The notes under the pieces: generated by a model
Database searches by the model: none
Told to the model about the DNA's origin: nothing
The model's input: the letters and a program-made list of their open reading frames with translations, nothing else
Shown here: one piece after another, positions 23,408-31,596 of the stretch
Layout: the number at the start of each line of letters is the position of its first letter
Numbering within the stretch: position 1 is the stretch's first letter
NCBI GenBank assembly: GCA_050633825.1
Contig: JBOEHG010000020.1
Location: 82,127 to 146,126, forward strand
From: CANLBN01 sp050633825
GTDB lineage: Bacteria; Pseudomonadota; Gammaproteobacteria; Pseudomonadales; Cellvibrionaceae
Length of the DNA: 64,000 nt
Reading direction: 5' to 3'
Program-made: the position numbers and the translations under genes

Positions 23408-23929
23408 ATGAAATCCATTCAGTTTACTTTTATAGCCTTGATTATATTGTCGTTTGTCATGGCAAGCGGGGCGCAAGCGCGGTCTGAACGTGACGATAAA
23501 CATCACCATCGTTCCCATAAGGTTGTTAAAGAGAAGCATCGTCAGCACAAGCATGAGCGGTCTTACAGTGGGCACGATCGTAAGAAATACCATAGAAGTT
23601 TTAACGATCGGCGTTTTTATCATGATAACCGTCGCTACCAGAAAAAATACAAGCACTACAAACGGCATCACGGTAGTCATCATTATCATGGGCACAAGTA
23701 TAAGCATAAACACAAACGCCATTACTCCGGTTATTGGGCTGACCACCATCGCCATGGCTATCGCCACCGCTACTATAAGAAACGCCACTATTACTATAAC
23801 CATATTGGCTTTTATTTTCCGGGCCGAGGGCATATTCACCACGGTCACAGACACGGTGATGACTGTCCAGACTGGCACTACGATGCGTTTGTTACCGGTG
23901 TTGTTTTGAGTGCGATTATCAACCACTAG
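23408..23929 (+). CDS. Exported His/Lys/Tyr/Arg-rich protein, possible periplasmic metal-binding protein
   Basis: 173 residues after a strong GGGGGA ribosome site. A signal peptide (MKSIQFTFIALIILSFVMAS, cleavage after GAQA) precedes a mature region in which about 33 of 149 residues are His, mixed with Lys, Arg and Tyr (for example KHHHRSHK, RHHGSHHYHGHKYKHKHKRH). One Cys occurs near the C-terminus (DDCPDWHYDAFVTG), and the last 20 residues are hydrophobic. The composition fits a metal-binding or nucleic-acid/polyanion-binding envelope protein; RcnB-like proteins have a similar look but I cannot assign one. It is transcribed away from the candidate crcZ RNA and sits between crcZ and cbrB. Confidence 0.8.
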   Translation: MKSIQFTFIALIILSFVMASGAQARSERDDKHHHRSHKVVKEKHRQHKHERSYSGHDRKKYHRSFNDRRFYHDNRRYQKKYKHYKRHHGSHHYHGHKYKHKHKRHYSGYWADHHRHGYRHRYYKKRHYYYNHIGFYFPGRGHIHHGHRHGDDCPDWHYDAFVTGVVLSAIINH

Positions 23930-23954
23930 CAATTGTCGATTATTTGCGAGCTTG

Positions 23955-23997
23955 TTGCTGTCATTTTTATCGAAAGGGGGAATAAAAGTGGCAGCAA
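23955..23997 (+). terminator. Terminator of the His-rich protein gene
   Basis: TTGCTGTCATTTTTAT (23955-23970) pairs with AATAAAAGTGGCAGCAA (23981-23997), with two G-U wobbles, a roughly 10-base loop, and a run of T directly after (TTTTTTATAAT). Confidence 0.7.
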
Positions 23998-24145
23998 TTT
24001 TTTATAATATTTTTTTGATCATTTTAGCCTGCATTCTTTTCGGGTAATCCTTTCTTGCTTATATCAATAACGTTTCATTTTTCTGATTTTATTTTTATAA
24101 AATAATAATTCATGAATGAGTAGTGGGTAAAGTGAAAAGCTTTAA

Positions 24146-24325
24146 GTAATCGATGGTGTAACCACTGTTTATAGCTACGACGATACCCTGATCGAAACAT
24201 TGGATGGTGTTGATAAAACCTACATCTACAATAACCAGAACGAAATGATCAGCGTTAACGATAGCGTGGATGTCACCACCTATGAGTACAACGTCGACGG
24301 CATTCGCACCGCCCAATCAAATTAA
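24146..24325 (+). pseudogene. 3' relic of an Rhs/YD-repeat protein gene
   Basis: This frame is open for 59 codons between stops at 24143 and 24323-24325 and has no plausible start. It reads DGVTTVYSYDDTLIETLDG, then VDKTYIYNNQNEMISV, then YEYNVDGIRTAQSN: the Y-x-YD and YEYNxDGIRT rhythm of Rhs/YD repeats. Its codon choice is more GC-rich than the surrounding sequence, suggesting transfer. It is followed at once by its own terminator. The rest of the gene is absent; what remains is a decayed end of a formerly very large gene inserted between cbrB and crcZ. Confidence 0.6.
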
Positions 24326-24350
24326 AGGAGTCAAAGCCCTTTAATTTTTT
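24320..24350 (+). terminator. Rho-independent terminator after the Rhs relic
   Basis: AATTAAAGG (24320-24328) and CCTTTAATT (24338-24346) form a 9-bp stem with a 9-base loop followed by T residues. The relic's stop codon lies in the left arm; the right side touches the convergent cbrB stop. Confidence 0.65.
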
Positions 24351-25752
24351 ATTGTCGCTTTTTCCGCGGTATCCCCAGTTTTTGTCTGCGTTCCCACAAA
24401 CATTTTCGGCTGACGCCTAATTTTTTCGCGAGTTCGGTTTCGCTCATGACGTCTTGATTTTCTAATACGAAGCGTTGGAAGTAGTCTTCTAATGATAGGT
24501 CTTGTGCGGCGTCGTTATTATTGGGGATGTCGTTGCGGTGATGAAGGCTGCTAACGTTTTGGTTTGAAGTGTTTCTGTCTGTATGTAAGTTGTTGCTAGT
24601 ACTCATTTGGTTAAGTTCTAACCCTAATAAGTCGTGATGTATCTCTCGAGTATTTTCACACAGTATCACTGCACGCTGGATAGCATTTTCCAATTCCCTG
24701 ACGTTCCCCGGCCATGGGTAGGCGCTAATGGCTTGGGTGGATTCGGGCGAAAGTGTCAGCGCTGGTTTGTTATAGGTTTCGCAGTAACGGCTGATCAGTG
24801 CTTCAGCCAGTGTAATGATGTCTGAGCCTCGGCTGCGCAGTGGTGGGATATGCAGTTGAATCACATTCAGTCGAAAGAATAAATCTTCGCGGAACAGGCC
24901 TTCGCGGCAGCGTTGCCCTAAATCTCTGTGGGTTGCTGCTAGTAGGCGAATGTTTACCTTGCGCGTTTCGATCGAACCGACTGGCCTGACTTCACCTTCC
25001 TGGAGTACACGCAGTAAGCGCGCTTGCGCTTCCATGGGTAGCTCGCCAATCTCATCTAAAAACAGTGTGCCGCCGTCTGCGGCAACCACCAAGCCTTCAC
25101 GGCTACTGGCGGCACCGGTAAAAGCGCCTTTTTCATGACCAAAGAGTTCTGATTCGATGAGTGTTTCAGGAATGGCCGCACAATTAATACAAATTAATGG
25201 GTTTTTGGCCCGTTGACTGGATTGGTGAATGGCGCGGGCGGTGAGTTCTTTACCGGTGCCGGTTTCGCCATGAATAAGCACGGTGGCATCGGTGGGTGAG
25301 ACTTGTTCGATACGCTTATACAAGTCTTGCATAATGGCGCTATTGCCCAGCATTTCCCCGGAGGATTGATTTTGCGGTGTTTTTTCCACGGATACGGCTT
25401 TGGGTGTTTCTTGCAGGACGCGCTCAACGGTCGCCACCATTTCGTCGTGATCGAAGGGTTTGGCAATATAATCCACGGCTCCCATGCGCATGGCGTCCAC
25501 GGCGGACCGCAGGCTGGCATAACTGGTCATAATTAGGACCGGTGTGCTCGTAGCCAGTTTGATCAGGTCGGTACCCAGTGCACCGGGCAAGCGTAGATCA
25601 CTGATGATCAGGTCATAGTTATCTAGGGTATGCTTGGTCGTCGCTTCTTTTACTGAGCCAGCTTCACGCACATCATAGTCGTGACGCTGTAGCAACTTGC
25701 GTAAAGCCATGCGGATGATGGCTTCATCTTCAACAATCAGAATTTTACTCAT
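24349..25752 (-). CDS. cbrB: CbrB: NtrC-family sigma-54-dependent response regulator
   Basis: 467 residues from the ATG at 25752; a TTG nine bases upstream is in frame but less likely. Receiver with acidic residues EDE (8-10), phosphoacceptor D52 and KPF lysine at 98; AAA+ domain with Walker A GETGTGKE (162-169), the sigma-54 contact loop GAFTGA (209-214), Walker B TLFLDEIGELP and arginine region; a Fis-type C-terminal helix-turn-helix (ETELAKKLGVSRKCLWERRQ). It follows the transporter-like kinase cbrA by 50 bases, the defining arrangement of CbrAB, the carbon/nitrogen balance system of Pseudomonas that activates crcZ. The predicted target promoter lies about 1.3 kb downstream in this window. 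Confidence 0.92.
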   Translation of the reverse strand: MSKILIVEDEAIIRMALRKLLQRHDYDVREAGSVKEATTKHTLDNYDLIISDLRLPGALGTDLIKLATSTPVLIMTSYASLRSAVDAMRMGAVDYIAKPFDHDEMVATVERVLQETPKAVSVEKTPQNQSSGEMLGNSAIMQDLYKRIEQVSPTDATVLIHGETGTGKELTARAIHQSSQRAKNPLICINCAAIPETLIESELFGHEKGAFTGAASSREGLVVAADGGTLFLDEIGELPMEAQARLLRVLQEGEVRPVGSIETRKVNIRLLAATHRDLGQRCREGLFREDLFFRLNVIQLHIPPLRSRGSDIITLAEALISRYCETYNKPALTLSPESTQAISAYPWPGNVRELENAIQRAVILCENTREIHHDLLGLELNQMSTSNNLHTDRNTSNQNVSSLHHRNDIPNNNDAAQDLSLEDYFQRFVLENQDVMSETELAKKLGVSRKCLWERRQKLGIPRKKRQ

Positions 25753-25802
25753 AGCCGCCAAGTGTGACGTGGGTTTGCTTTGGTTTCAAGCCTTCTGCGG
25801 AC

Positions 25803-28775
25803 TTATTCGTTATTTCCCTGTAAAGGTTCATTATATAGAGGTAGTTGGATGGTAAAGCGGGTCCCTTTCCCTTGCGCTACCGGACTGGTGATATGGATAT
25901 TACCTTGGTGCTCCTCAACAATACTAAAAACCACGGATAAGCCTAGCCCTGTGCCTTTGCCGGTATCCTTGGTGGTAAAGAAGGGTTCCATCACCTGTTT
26001 GATAAATTCTTTGGGGATACCGCTACCTTCATCGGTGAGATCAACTTCCAGGCGATCTTCCTCTATTCTGCTGAGCAATGTGATGGAGCTGTATTCTGGG
26101 CTGGCATCATTGGCATTGCCTAATAAATTGATAAAGACCTGAATAAAGCGCTGACTGTCACCCCAGATAATGGCATCTTTATCGATGTTATTACTGTACT
26201 CAATGGGTTTACGATCTCTCTGTAGTGATAACAAGTGAATGGCTTCATTGGCGCAATCGTAAATATTGACCTTGTGGAAGTCTTTCGATGATTGTTTGCC
26301 GGTATGAGCAAAGGTCACCAGCGATTGCACAATCCGGCTGATGCGATCGGTTTGCGACAGGATGGCGTCAGCGGTTTCGCCGCGGGCTTCTTCCTCTTCA
26401 TCGTAACGTAGGTTTTGCGCAAGACAGGCAATACCGGTAACAGGGTTGCCAATTTCATGGGCGACACCGGCGGCTAAGCGTCCGATGGACGCTAAACGGG
26501 TATTGTGGACCAGCTCTTGCTCCAGTAATTGCAGGTCAGTGATATCTTCGATCAAAATCACTTGGCCTTCGGTACGTTCTGGTGATTGCTCCTGTATGGC
26601 TGATTTATGCAAGCGATACCAGTGGGTATTGCCACTATGGTCAACGGATTGTTTATTAATATGTGTATGCCAGTCGTTAGCAAAGTCGCGAATTAATTTC
26701 CCCCAAGGGTTGGGGATATCTTGCAGGTTAGAACCGGTTACTTCCGATACACTGATGCCGGAGATTTCCGCCATGGTGTTGTTCCATAGTAGTACTTCAT
26801 CATCGAGACCAATAGAGCAAATCGCAATGGGTAATTCTTGTAGAGTGTTGCGGTGATGCAGGCGTAGTTGATTAACGTCAGCGGTTAAGCCTTGCATTTT
26901 GCTGCCCATACGTTCTAAACGGCTTTCCATTAAATTAATATCAATGGCTTCCGTTGATGATGATGACGGTGAGCGGTACGGAAAGCTTCGGTCAATAATT
27001 TCTGAGGCCATGGTGTGACCTAATAAACCTGAAAGGTTAGTGCGAACTCTCGTTCTTAGTCGGCGTAGTGCGTAAGGGCGGGTTTCTTCTTCGTTCATTC
27101 CCAGAAAATAAAGTGCGCGATCCACTTCTTTTTCTGCGGCGCTGTGGCCAATACTGCTGGTCAGTTTTTCTTTAAATTCTTTTGCTGATCTGACTTCTAA
27201 TGTGCGCCGAAAAGGTTGGCTGAGTTCGTCCTCAGCACAGACATCGGCGTGATAAAGTTCTTCATCGCTCATGGGTGTGCAATATGAAACAAGAATAAAC
27301 ATGGTGATATTGACACCGATAGAAATCAGCGTGATGGGTTCCCACGCAGGAATACCTGTAGCAATTGCTTCACTAACAAAAGGAAGGTGTAGTGTGTCCC
27401 AGCCGAAGACAACGGGCAATGCCATGCCAATAATCCAAATGATCGAGCCGGAAATAATGCCCGCATAAAAACCAAAGCGATTGGCTCTTGACCAGTAATT
27501 AATAGCCACGACACCGGGAACAAATTGTAATGCTTGAATAAAAGCCAGTAATGCTAAATCCATTAAAGAGTAACGGTTATTCAGCCAAAGGTATAAAAAA
27601 TAACTCGATAGGGCTATAGCAATAATTAATAAACGACGTAGCCAGCGCAACTGAGCGTAAATATCTTTTTGTGTTTGCAGGCTTAATAGTGGCAGCAACC
27701 ATTGATTTAATATCATCGTTGATAATGACAAAATAGAAATCACCAATGCGCCGGAAGCTGCTGATAAACCACCAAGCCATGCAATTAAGGTAATCACTGG
27801 TGCGTTTGCATATTGCGGTACGCCTAAGGCGAAATAAGAAATGGGAACGGGAACATCCAGTTCAAAACCGGCCCATAAAATAGGAAAAACCGGCAAGGCC
27901 ATTAGCAATAAAAATAAAGGGAAGGCCCATGTCACCATGCGGGCCACTTGATTAATGGATTGATCCATTTGGCTCATATGAAACACATGAGGCATCAGTA
28001 CGCCGGTCGCGATAAAGACCAATAATAAGGTGTGAGACGATGAACCTTGTGCTGGGCTGTTTAAGCGAGCTAAATGCTCTGCATTATCTAAGAGCCATTG
28101 ATCAAGTTCATTAAAGCCACCAAAAACAACATAGACTGCGAATAGTCCGACGGTCATTAAAGCAATAATTTTTATCATCGACTCGAAAGCCATTGTGGTA
28201 ATTAATGCTTTATATTGACTGTAGCCCGCGCCAAAAATCATACAAAAAGCGGTAATCAGTAAGCAGTAAAATAAGGCAAAGGTATCGCGTTTTTGATCCC
28301 ACTCTTCGGTGTTAGCTGTTTTTTCTGGCAAGGTTTGGGTCAGTAATAAAAGCGTGTCGGCAACCGCTTGTACTTGTAAGACCAATAAGGGAACCACTGC
28401 TAGCGTAATAAATAAGGTTGCCAAGCTACCGGCCAGTTGGCTTTGATAACGAAAAACCAATAAGTCAGCAATAGAACGAAGTTGAAAGCGTTGGCAAAGT
28501 TCTGCCAAGGGCGCTTGGATAATGGGTGCGAATAAAAAGAATGCACCAGTACCCATATAATAGGCTAGTGCGCCGTAACCAAATTGAAAGGCGAGATCAA
28601 TCACGCCATAAAATGACCACGCACTAAAAAAGATACCCAGTGACAATACATAGGTTGCAGGGTGATTGGTAATCTTCTTGGGAATCCAGCCATTGTTTGC
28701 GGCATAGGCAATTACAAACAGCATAATAAGATAGCTGATACCCAATAAGGCGATATGAGTCAGTTCAAAGATCAT
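25803..28775 (-). CDS. cbrA: CbrA: SLC5 transporter-like sensor histidine kinase
   Basis: 990 residues. Residues about 1-500 form some 13 transmembrane helices of the sodium/solute symporter (SLC5) type (YVLSLGIFFSAWSFYG near the start); then a linker/STAC-like helix region (about 510-630), a PAS domain (about 650-760, LPIAICSIGLDDEVLLWNNT), a dimerisation domain with the phosphorylatable H773 in GVAHEIGNPVTG, and an ATPase domain with N (LGNANDAS), G1 (DEGSGIP) and G2 (GTGLGLSVV) boxes. In Pseudomonas CbrA senses or transports amino acids such as histidine and phosphorylates CbrB. The start ATG overlaps the stop of a small upstream reading frame (ATGA), so translation is probably coupled. 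Confidence 0.93.
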   Translation of the reverse strand: MIFELTHIALLGISYLIMLFVIAYAANNGWIPKKITNHPATYVLSLGIFFSAWSFYGVIDLAFQFGYGALAYYMGTGAFFLFAPIIQAPLAELCQRFQLRSIADLLVFRYQSQLAGSLATLFITLAVVPLLVLQVQAVADTLLLLTQTLPEKTANTEEWDQKRDTFALFYCLLITAFCMIFGAGYSQYKALITTMAFESMIKIIALMTVGLFAVYVVFGGFNELDQWLLDNAEHLARLNSPAQGSSSHTLLLVFIATGVLMPHVFHMSQMDQSINQVARMVTWAFPLFLLLMALPVFPILWAGFELDVPVPISYFALGVPQYANAPVITLIAWLGGLSAASGALVISILSLSTMILNQWLLPLLSLQTQKDIYAQLRWLRRLLIIAIALSSYFLYLWLNNRYSLMDLALLAFIQALQFVPGVVAINYWSRANRFGFYAGIISGSIIWIIGMALPVVFGWDTLHLPFVSEAIATGIPAWEPITLISIGVNITMFILVSYCTPMSDEELYHADVCAEDELSQPFRRTLEVRSAKEFKEKLTSSIGHSAAEKEVDRALYFLGMNEEETRPYALRRLRTRVRTNLSGLLGHTMASEIIDRSFPYRSPSSSSTEAIDINLMESRLERMGSKMQGLTADVNQLRLHHRNTLQELPIAICSIGLDDEVLLWNNTMAEISGISVSEVTGSNLQDIPNPWGKLIRDFANDWHTHINKQSVDHSGNTHWYRLHKSAIQEQSPERTEGQVILIEDITDLQLLEQELVHNTRLASIGRLAAGVAHEIGNPVTGIACLAQNLRYDEEEEARGETADAILSQTDRISRIVQSLVTFAHTGKQSSKDFHKVNIYDCANEAIHLLSLQRDRKPIEYSNNIDKDAIIWGDSQRFIQVFINLLGNANDASPEYSSITLLSRIEEDRLEVDLTDEGSGIPKEFIKQVMEPFFTTKDTGKGTGLGLSVVFSIVEEHQGNIHITSPVAQGKGTRFTIQLPLYNEPLQGNNE

Positions 28776-28942
28776 GAAGGTTTATTATATTTTTGGAGTA
28801 AGTATGCGCCGACAATAATTAATATCCAGACAATAAACGGTTTATACCAACTGCCCGCAGGCGAAATCACCCAATTAAATAAGGTGGGTGTAAATATATA
28901 GGCAATAAGGACCGTAAAAAGTAAAAAACGCTGGTTGCTCAT
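28772..28942 (-). CDS. 56-residue membrane protein coupled to cbrA (cbrX-like)
   Basis: Minus-strand ATG at 28942 opens a 56-residue frame that begins MSNQRFLLFTVLIAYIFTP and ends AYLLQKYNKPS, with two predicted transmembrane helices (about 6-24 and 35-50). Its TGA overlaps the cbrA ATG by 4 bases. Pseudomonas genomes have a small ORF named cbrX at the same position, as I recall it. No clear Shine-Dalgarno is visible. It could be a leader for coupling cbrA translation or a small regulatory subunit. Confidence 0.7.
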   Translation of the reverse strand: MSNQRFLLFTVLIAYIFTPTLFNWVISPAGSWYKPFIVWILIIVGAYLLQKYNKPS

Positions 28943-28973
28943 AATGATCGATCAATAAAAACAGGTTTTGATA

Positions 28974-29912
28974 TTACGCAGACCTTAGTGGCGGCGCAAC
29001 CGATGAATGCTGTGGAATACGTTCTCGTTGCCAGTTCTCTGTGGCCCAGGCTAGTAGCGTGGAGCAGTTATTTTCTTCTATTAATTCATTTGGGGGTGGA
29101 TGACCTAGAAAACCTAAGGCAGTAGTAAGGTTATTTACGGCATCTTGATCAATAATCGGTGCAGCTTTTGTTTGCTTACTGAGTTTATGGCCATCTTGTC
29201 CCAGCGCCAGTGGTGTATGGCCGTATTGGGGCACGTTCATACCGAGTAATAAAAACAGATAACGCTGGCGACTAGTGGAATCTAACAAGTCATAGCCGCG
29301 AACCACATGAGTAATCCCTTGAAAATGATCGTCGACCGCAACGGCCAACTGGTAAGCGAATAAACCATCCTTTCTACGAAGAATGTAATCACCGGTGAGT
29401 GACAGAGGAATAGATTGTGGGCCGAGTATTAGGTCCTCAAATGTTTCTGCTATTTGTGTTTGCTTCGATGATAATTGATCTGTTTTTAAGCGGATAGCAG
29501 TTGGGGCATCGTCATTGGGCTGACGGCTTCGACAGTGACCATCGTATTGACCTTCGAGAGAAATAATCCGCTGGCGTATACAGCTGCAAGGGTAAATGCG
29601 ATCTTGCAGGTGCTCAAGCGCTGCCTCATAGGCATCAAGTCGGGAACTTTGGTAGAGCACCTCTCCATCCCAGAGTAGGTGATGAGCTTCCAGAGAGCGG
29701 ATAATACTGTCGGCAGCACCAGCTTCTTCTCTGGGGGGGTCTAAGTCTTCCATACGGACTAGCCATTTGCCATGCTGTGTTTTGGCATCGAGATAACTGG
29801 AAACCGCAGAGACTAAGGAGCCAAAATGCAATTTGCCACTAGGCGATGGCGCAAAGCGGCCAATGTAACCACTTGATCGGGATGAGGTGGGCGAGCTAGC
29901 AGTGAGTCGCAT
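28974..29912 (-). CDS. gluQ: Glutamyl-Q tRNA(Asp) synthetase GluQ (YadB)
   Basis: 312 residues, a truncated glutamyl-tRNA synthetase lacking the anticodon-binding domain. It attaches glutamate to queuosine in the wobble position of tRNA-Asp. The class I motifs are HFGS (29-32) and GHKLSKQ in place of KMSKS; a zinc site is suggested by YPCSCIRQR and YDGHCRS. It follows dksA, the usual order, and precedes the cbrX-like/cbrA pair by 31 bases. Confidence 0.95.
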   Translation of the reverse strand: MRLTASSPTSSRSSGYIGRFAPSPSGKLHFGSLVSAVSSYLDAKTQHGKWLVRMEDLDPPREEAGAADSIIRSLEAHHLLWDGEVLYQSSRLDAYEAALEHLQDRIYPCSCIRQRIISLEGQYDGHCRSRQPNDDAPTAIRLKTDQLSSKQTQIAETFEDLILGPQSIPLSLTGDYILRRKDGLFAYQLAVAVDDHFQGITHVVRGYDLLDSTSRQRYLFLLLGMNVPQYGHTPLALGQDGHKLSKQTKAAPIIDQDAVNNLTTALGFLGHPPPNELIEENNCSTLLAWATENWQRERIPQHSSVAPPLRSA

Positions 29913-29981
29913 ACTATTTTGATGGGGTGATGTCAGCAGGAAGATAGTGTGCTGACCGTAGCCAGCACATCAATTCAGTGA

Positions 29982-30416
29982 CTAGGTGCCTACTTGCTTT
30001 TCTTTGATCTCGGCAAGTGTCTTGCAGTCAACACACTGGGTCGCTGTTGGACGGGCTTCAAGACGACGAATGCCAATTTCGACACCGCAAGCTTCACAGA
30101 AGCCATAATCGTCGGCATCAATCTGCTCGATAGTCTTATCAATTTTTTTGATAAGTTTACGTTCACGGTCACGTGTTCGTAATTCAAGGCTGAATTCTTC
30201 TTCTTGGCTGGCACGGTCAGCGGGGTCAGGGAAGTTAGCGGCTTCGTCACGCATATAGGTCATGGTGCGATCCACTTCTTCCATTAATTCATTTTTCCAG
30301 GCAAGTAGCAGGTTTTTAAAATGCTCTCGCTGGTCTGCATTCATGTATTCTTCGCCTTTCTTTTCTTTATAAGGCTCGAATCCATGTAAAGTCAGCGTTT
30401 CATTGCTATTCGGCAT
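29982..30416 (-). CDS. dksA: RNA polymerase-binding transcription factor DksA
   Basis: 144 residues. The coiled coil (about 30-70) carries the tip motif DPADRASQEEEF with D64 and D67, needed for insertion into the RNA polymerase secondary channel; the C4 zinc finger uses C107, C110, C128 and C131 (CEAC / CVDC). DksA with ppGpp mediates the stringent response. All four cysteines are present, so this is the zinc-dependent type. Confidence 0.97.
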   Translation of the reverse strand: MPNSNETLTLHGFEPYKEKKGEEYMNADQREHFKNLLLAWKNELMEEVDRTMTYMRDEAANFPDPADRASQEEEFSLELRTRDRERKLIKKIDKTIEQIDADDYGFCEACGVEIGIRRLEARPTATQCVDCKTLAEIKEKQVGT

Positions 30417-30732
30417 GTGCTGTATCTCTTGTTAATGCGTTTATTAAAGCGGTGTTGGTGCCCAGCTATACTACTACGGAGTCCTAGTAAGCACCCTAAA
30501 TAGAGGGGCAAATTTCAACCGGCGGGCAAATTACCAGATATTGCGCTAGGTTTCCAGCAGTTTATCTCTCTATTGATCTTTATACCGCCCCGATAATACT
30601 GGACTAACCATTATGGTGTTAGTTTTTCGGAAAACAATCTTTGCGCGAGATCAAATTGTTCTAATTACACCTCGATTATCCCCATAGTTTGGCATAATGG
30701 GCCACTTTTTTCCTCTTAGATTTATATTTTGT
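30417..30732. other. dksA/sfsA divergent promoter region
   Basis: 316 bases without a gene. An inverted repeat TACTAC / GTAGTA-like with centre GGAGTCC occurs at about 30471-30488. I see no strong -35/-10 pair; the region must hold the promoters of the divergent dksA and sfsA genes. Confidence 0.4.
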
Positions 30733-31440
30733 ATGAAATTTGACCCGCCATTTCAGCCTGCCACATTGTTAAAGCGCTATAAGCGATTTTTAACAGATAT
30801 TGCGTTACCGTCAGGCGAGCAGACCACAATTCACTGCCCCAATACCGGTTCAATGAAGCAATGTATTGTAGACAATAGTCAGTGTTGGTACTCGGTATCT
30901 GATAACCCTAAGCGCAAGTACCCTTTTACTTGGGAAATTGCCACAACCGCGACCGGTCATCTAGCCGGCATTAATACTGGCCGGGCGAATGGCCTGATTC
31001 AGGAGGCGATTGAATTAGGTGTTATCACTGAGCTGCAAGGTTATGACACTATTAAGCCTGAAGTGAAATACGGGGAAGAAAAAAGCCGTATCGACTTTCT
31101 TTTATCCTCTTCCGGTAAAGCGGATTGTTATGTGGAGGTTAAAAGTGTAACGCTCGGCGTAGGGAGTGGTCAGGGGCTTTTTCCTGATGCGGTCAGTACA
31201 CGAGGGGCTAAGCATTTACGCGAATTGATTGGCATGGTGAACCAAGGGTATCGAGCGGTACTGGTTTTTTGTGTTCAGCACACGGGTATCGATGTGGTTT
31301 CTCCAGCGGATGAGATTGATCCTGATTATGGCGAAATATTACGAGAAGCGATAAAACAGGGGGTTGAAGTTATTGCCTACCGAGCTCAGATATCGGCTAA
31401 TGAAATTGTCATCACGCACCCCATTCCTCTTAAACTATAA
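30733..31440 (+). CDS. sfsA: Sugar fermentation stimulation protein SfsA
   Basis: 235 residues from the ATG at 30733, which gives the N-terminus MKFDPPFQPATLLKRYKRFL matching E. coli SfsA; an upstream ATG at 30697 adds 12 unrelated residues. Conserved blocks are HCPNTGSMKQC, WYSVSDNPKRKYPFTWE, EVKYGEEKSRIDFLL and CYVEVKSVTL, resembling a nuclease-like PD-(D/E)xK core. The molecular function is not settled; it has been described as a DNA-binding regulator of maltose metabolism and as nuclease-like. The neighbourhood with dksA is conserved. Confidence 0.93.
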   Translation: MKFDPPFQPATLLKRYKRFLTDIALPSGEQTTIHCPNTGSMKQCIVDNSQCWYSVSDNPKRKYPFTWEIATTATGHLAGINTGRANGLIQEAIELGVITELQGYDTIKPEVKYGEEKSRIDFLLSSSGKADCYVEVKSVTLGVGSGQGLFPDAVSTRGAKHLRELIGMVNQGYRAVLVFCVQHTGIDVVSPADEIDPDYGEILREAIKQGVEVIAYRAQISANEIVITHPIPLKL

Positions 31441-31508
31441 AATAAAATAGCAGTGTCACAATGGGAATAAAAGCGCAAACATTATCAAATGCAATGGCCT
31501 AGTATGGT

Positions 31509-31564
31509 TTGTGTTGAAGGCATTACGTTAAAAGTATTGTGTTAAAGGTATTGCGTTGAAACCT
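31509..31564 (+). repeat. Four degenerate 14-bp tandem repeats upstream of the AraC-type gene
   Basis: TTGTGTTGAAGGCA, TTACGTTAAAAGTA, TTGTGTTAAAGGTA and TTGCGTTGAAACCT follow each other without spacers (31509-31564), 33 bases before the AraC-type regulator start. The core is TTGNGTTRAA. Could be operator iterons. Confidence 0.6.
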
Positions 31565-31596
31565 AGTATTGCCACTTATATATCGATACAGGAATT

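Noticed and set aside
23330..23932. Long minus-strand and alternative plus-strand frames across the His-rich gene
   Set aside because: They are Val/Met/Thr/Ile-rich shadows created by the His/Lys/Tyr codons of the real gene, which alone has a signal peptide and a strong ribosome site.
24110..24316. 68-residue minus-strand frame opposite the Rhs relic
   Set aside because: The plus-strand frame shows Y-YD repeat character; the minus frame is a mirror effect of its Asp/Val codons.
25753..25761. TTG start for cbrB nine bases upstream
   Set aside because: The ATG at 25752 yields the normal receiver N-terminus and neither has a strong ribosome site.
26446..26856. 136-residue plus-strand frame opposite cbrA
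   Set aside because: Lies entirely antisense to the conserved PAS and HisKA region and shows no family features.
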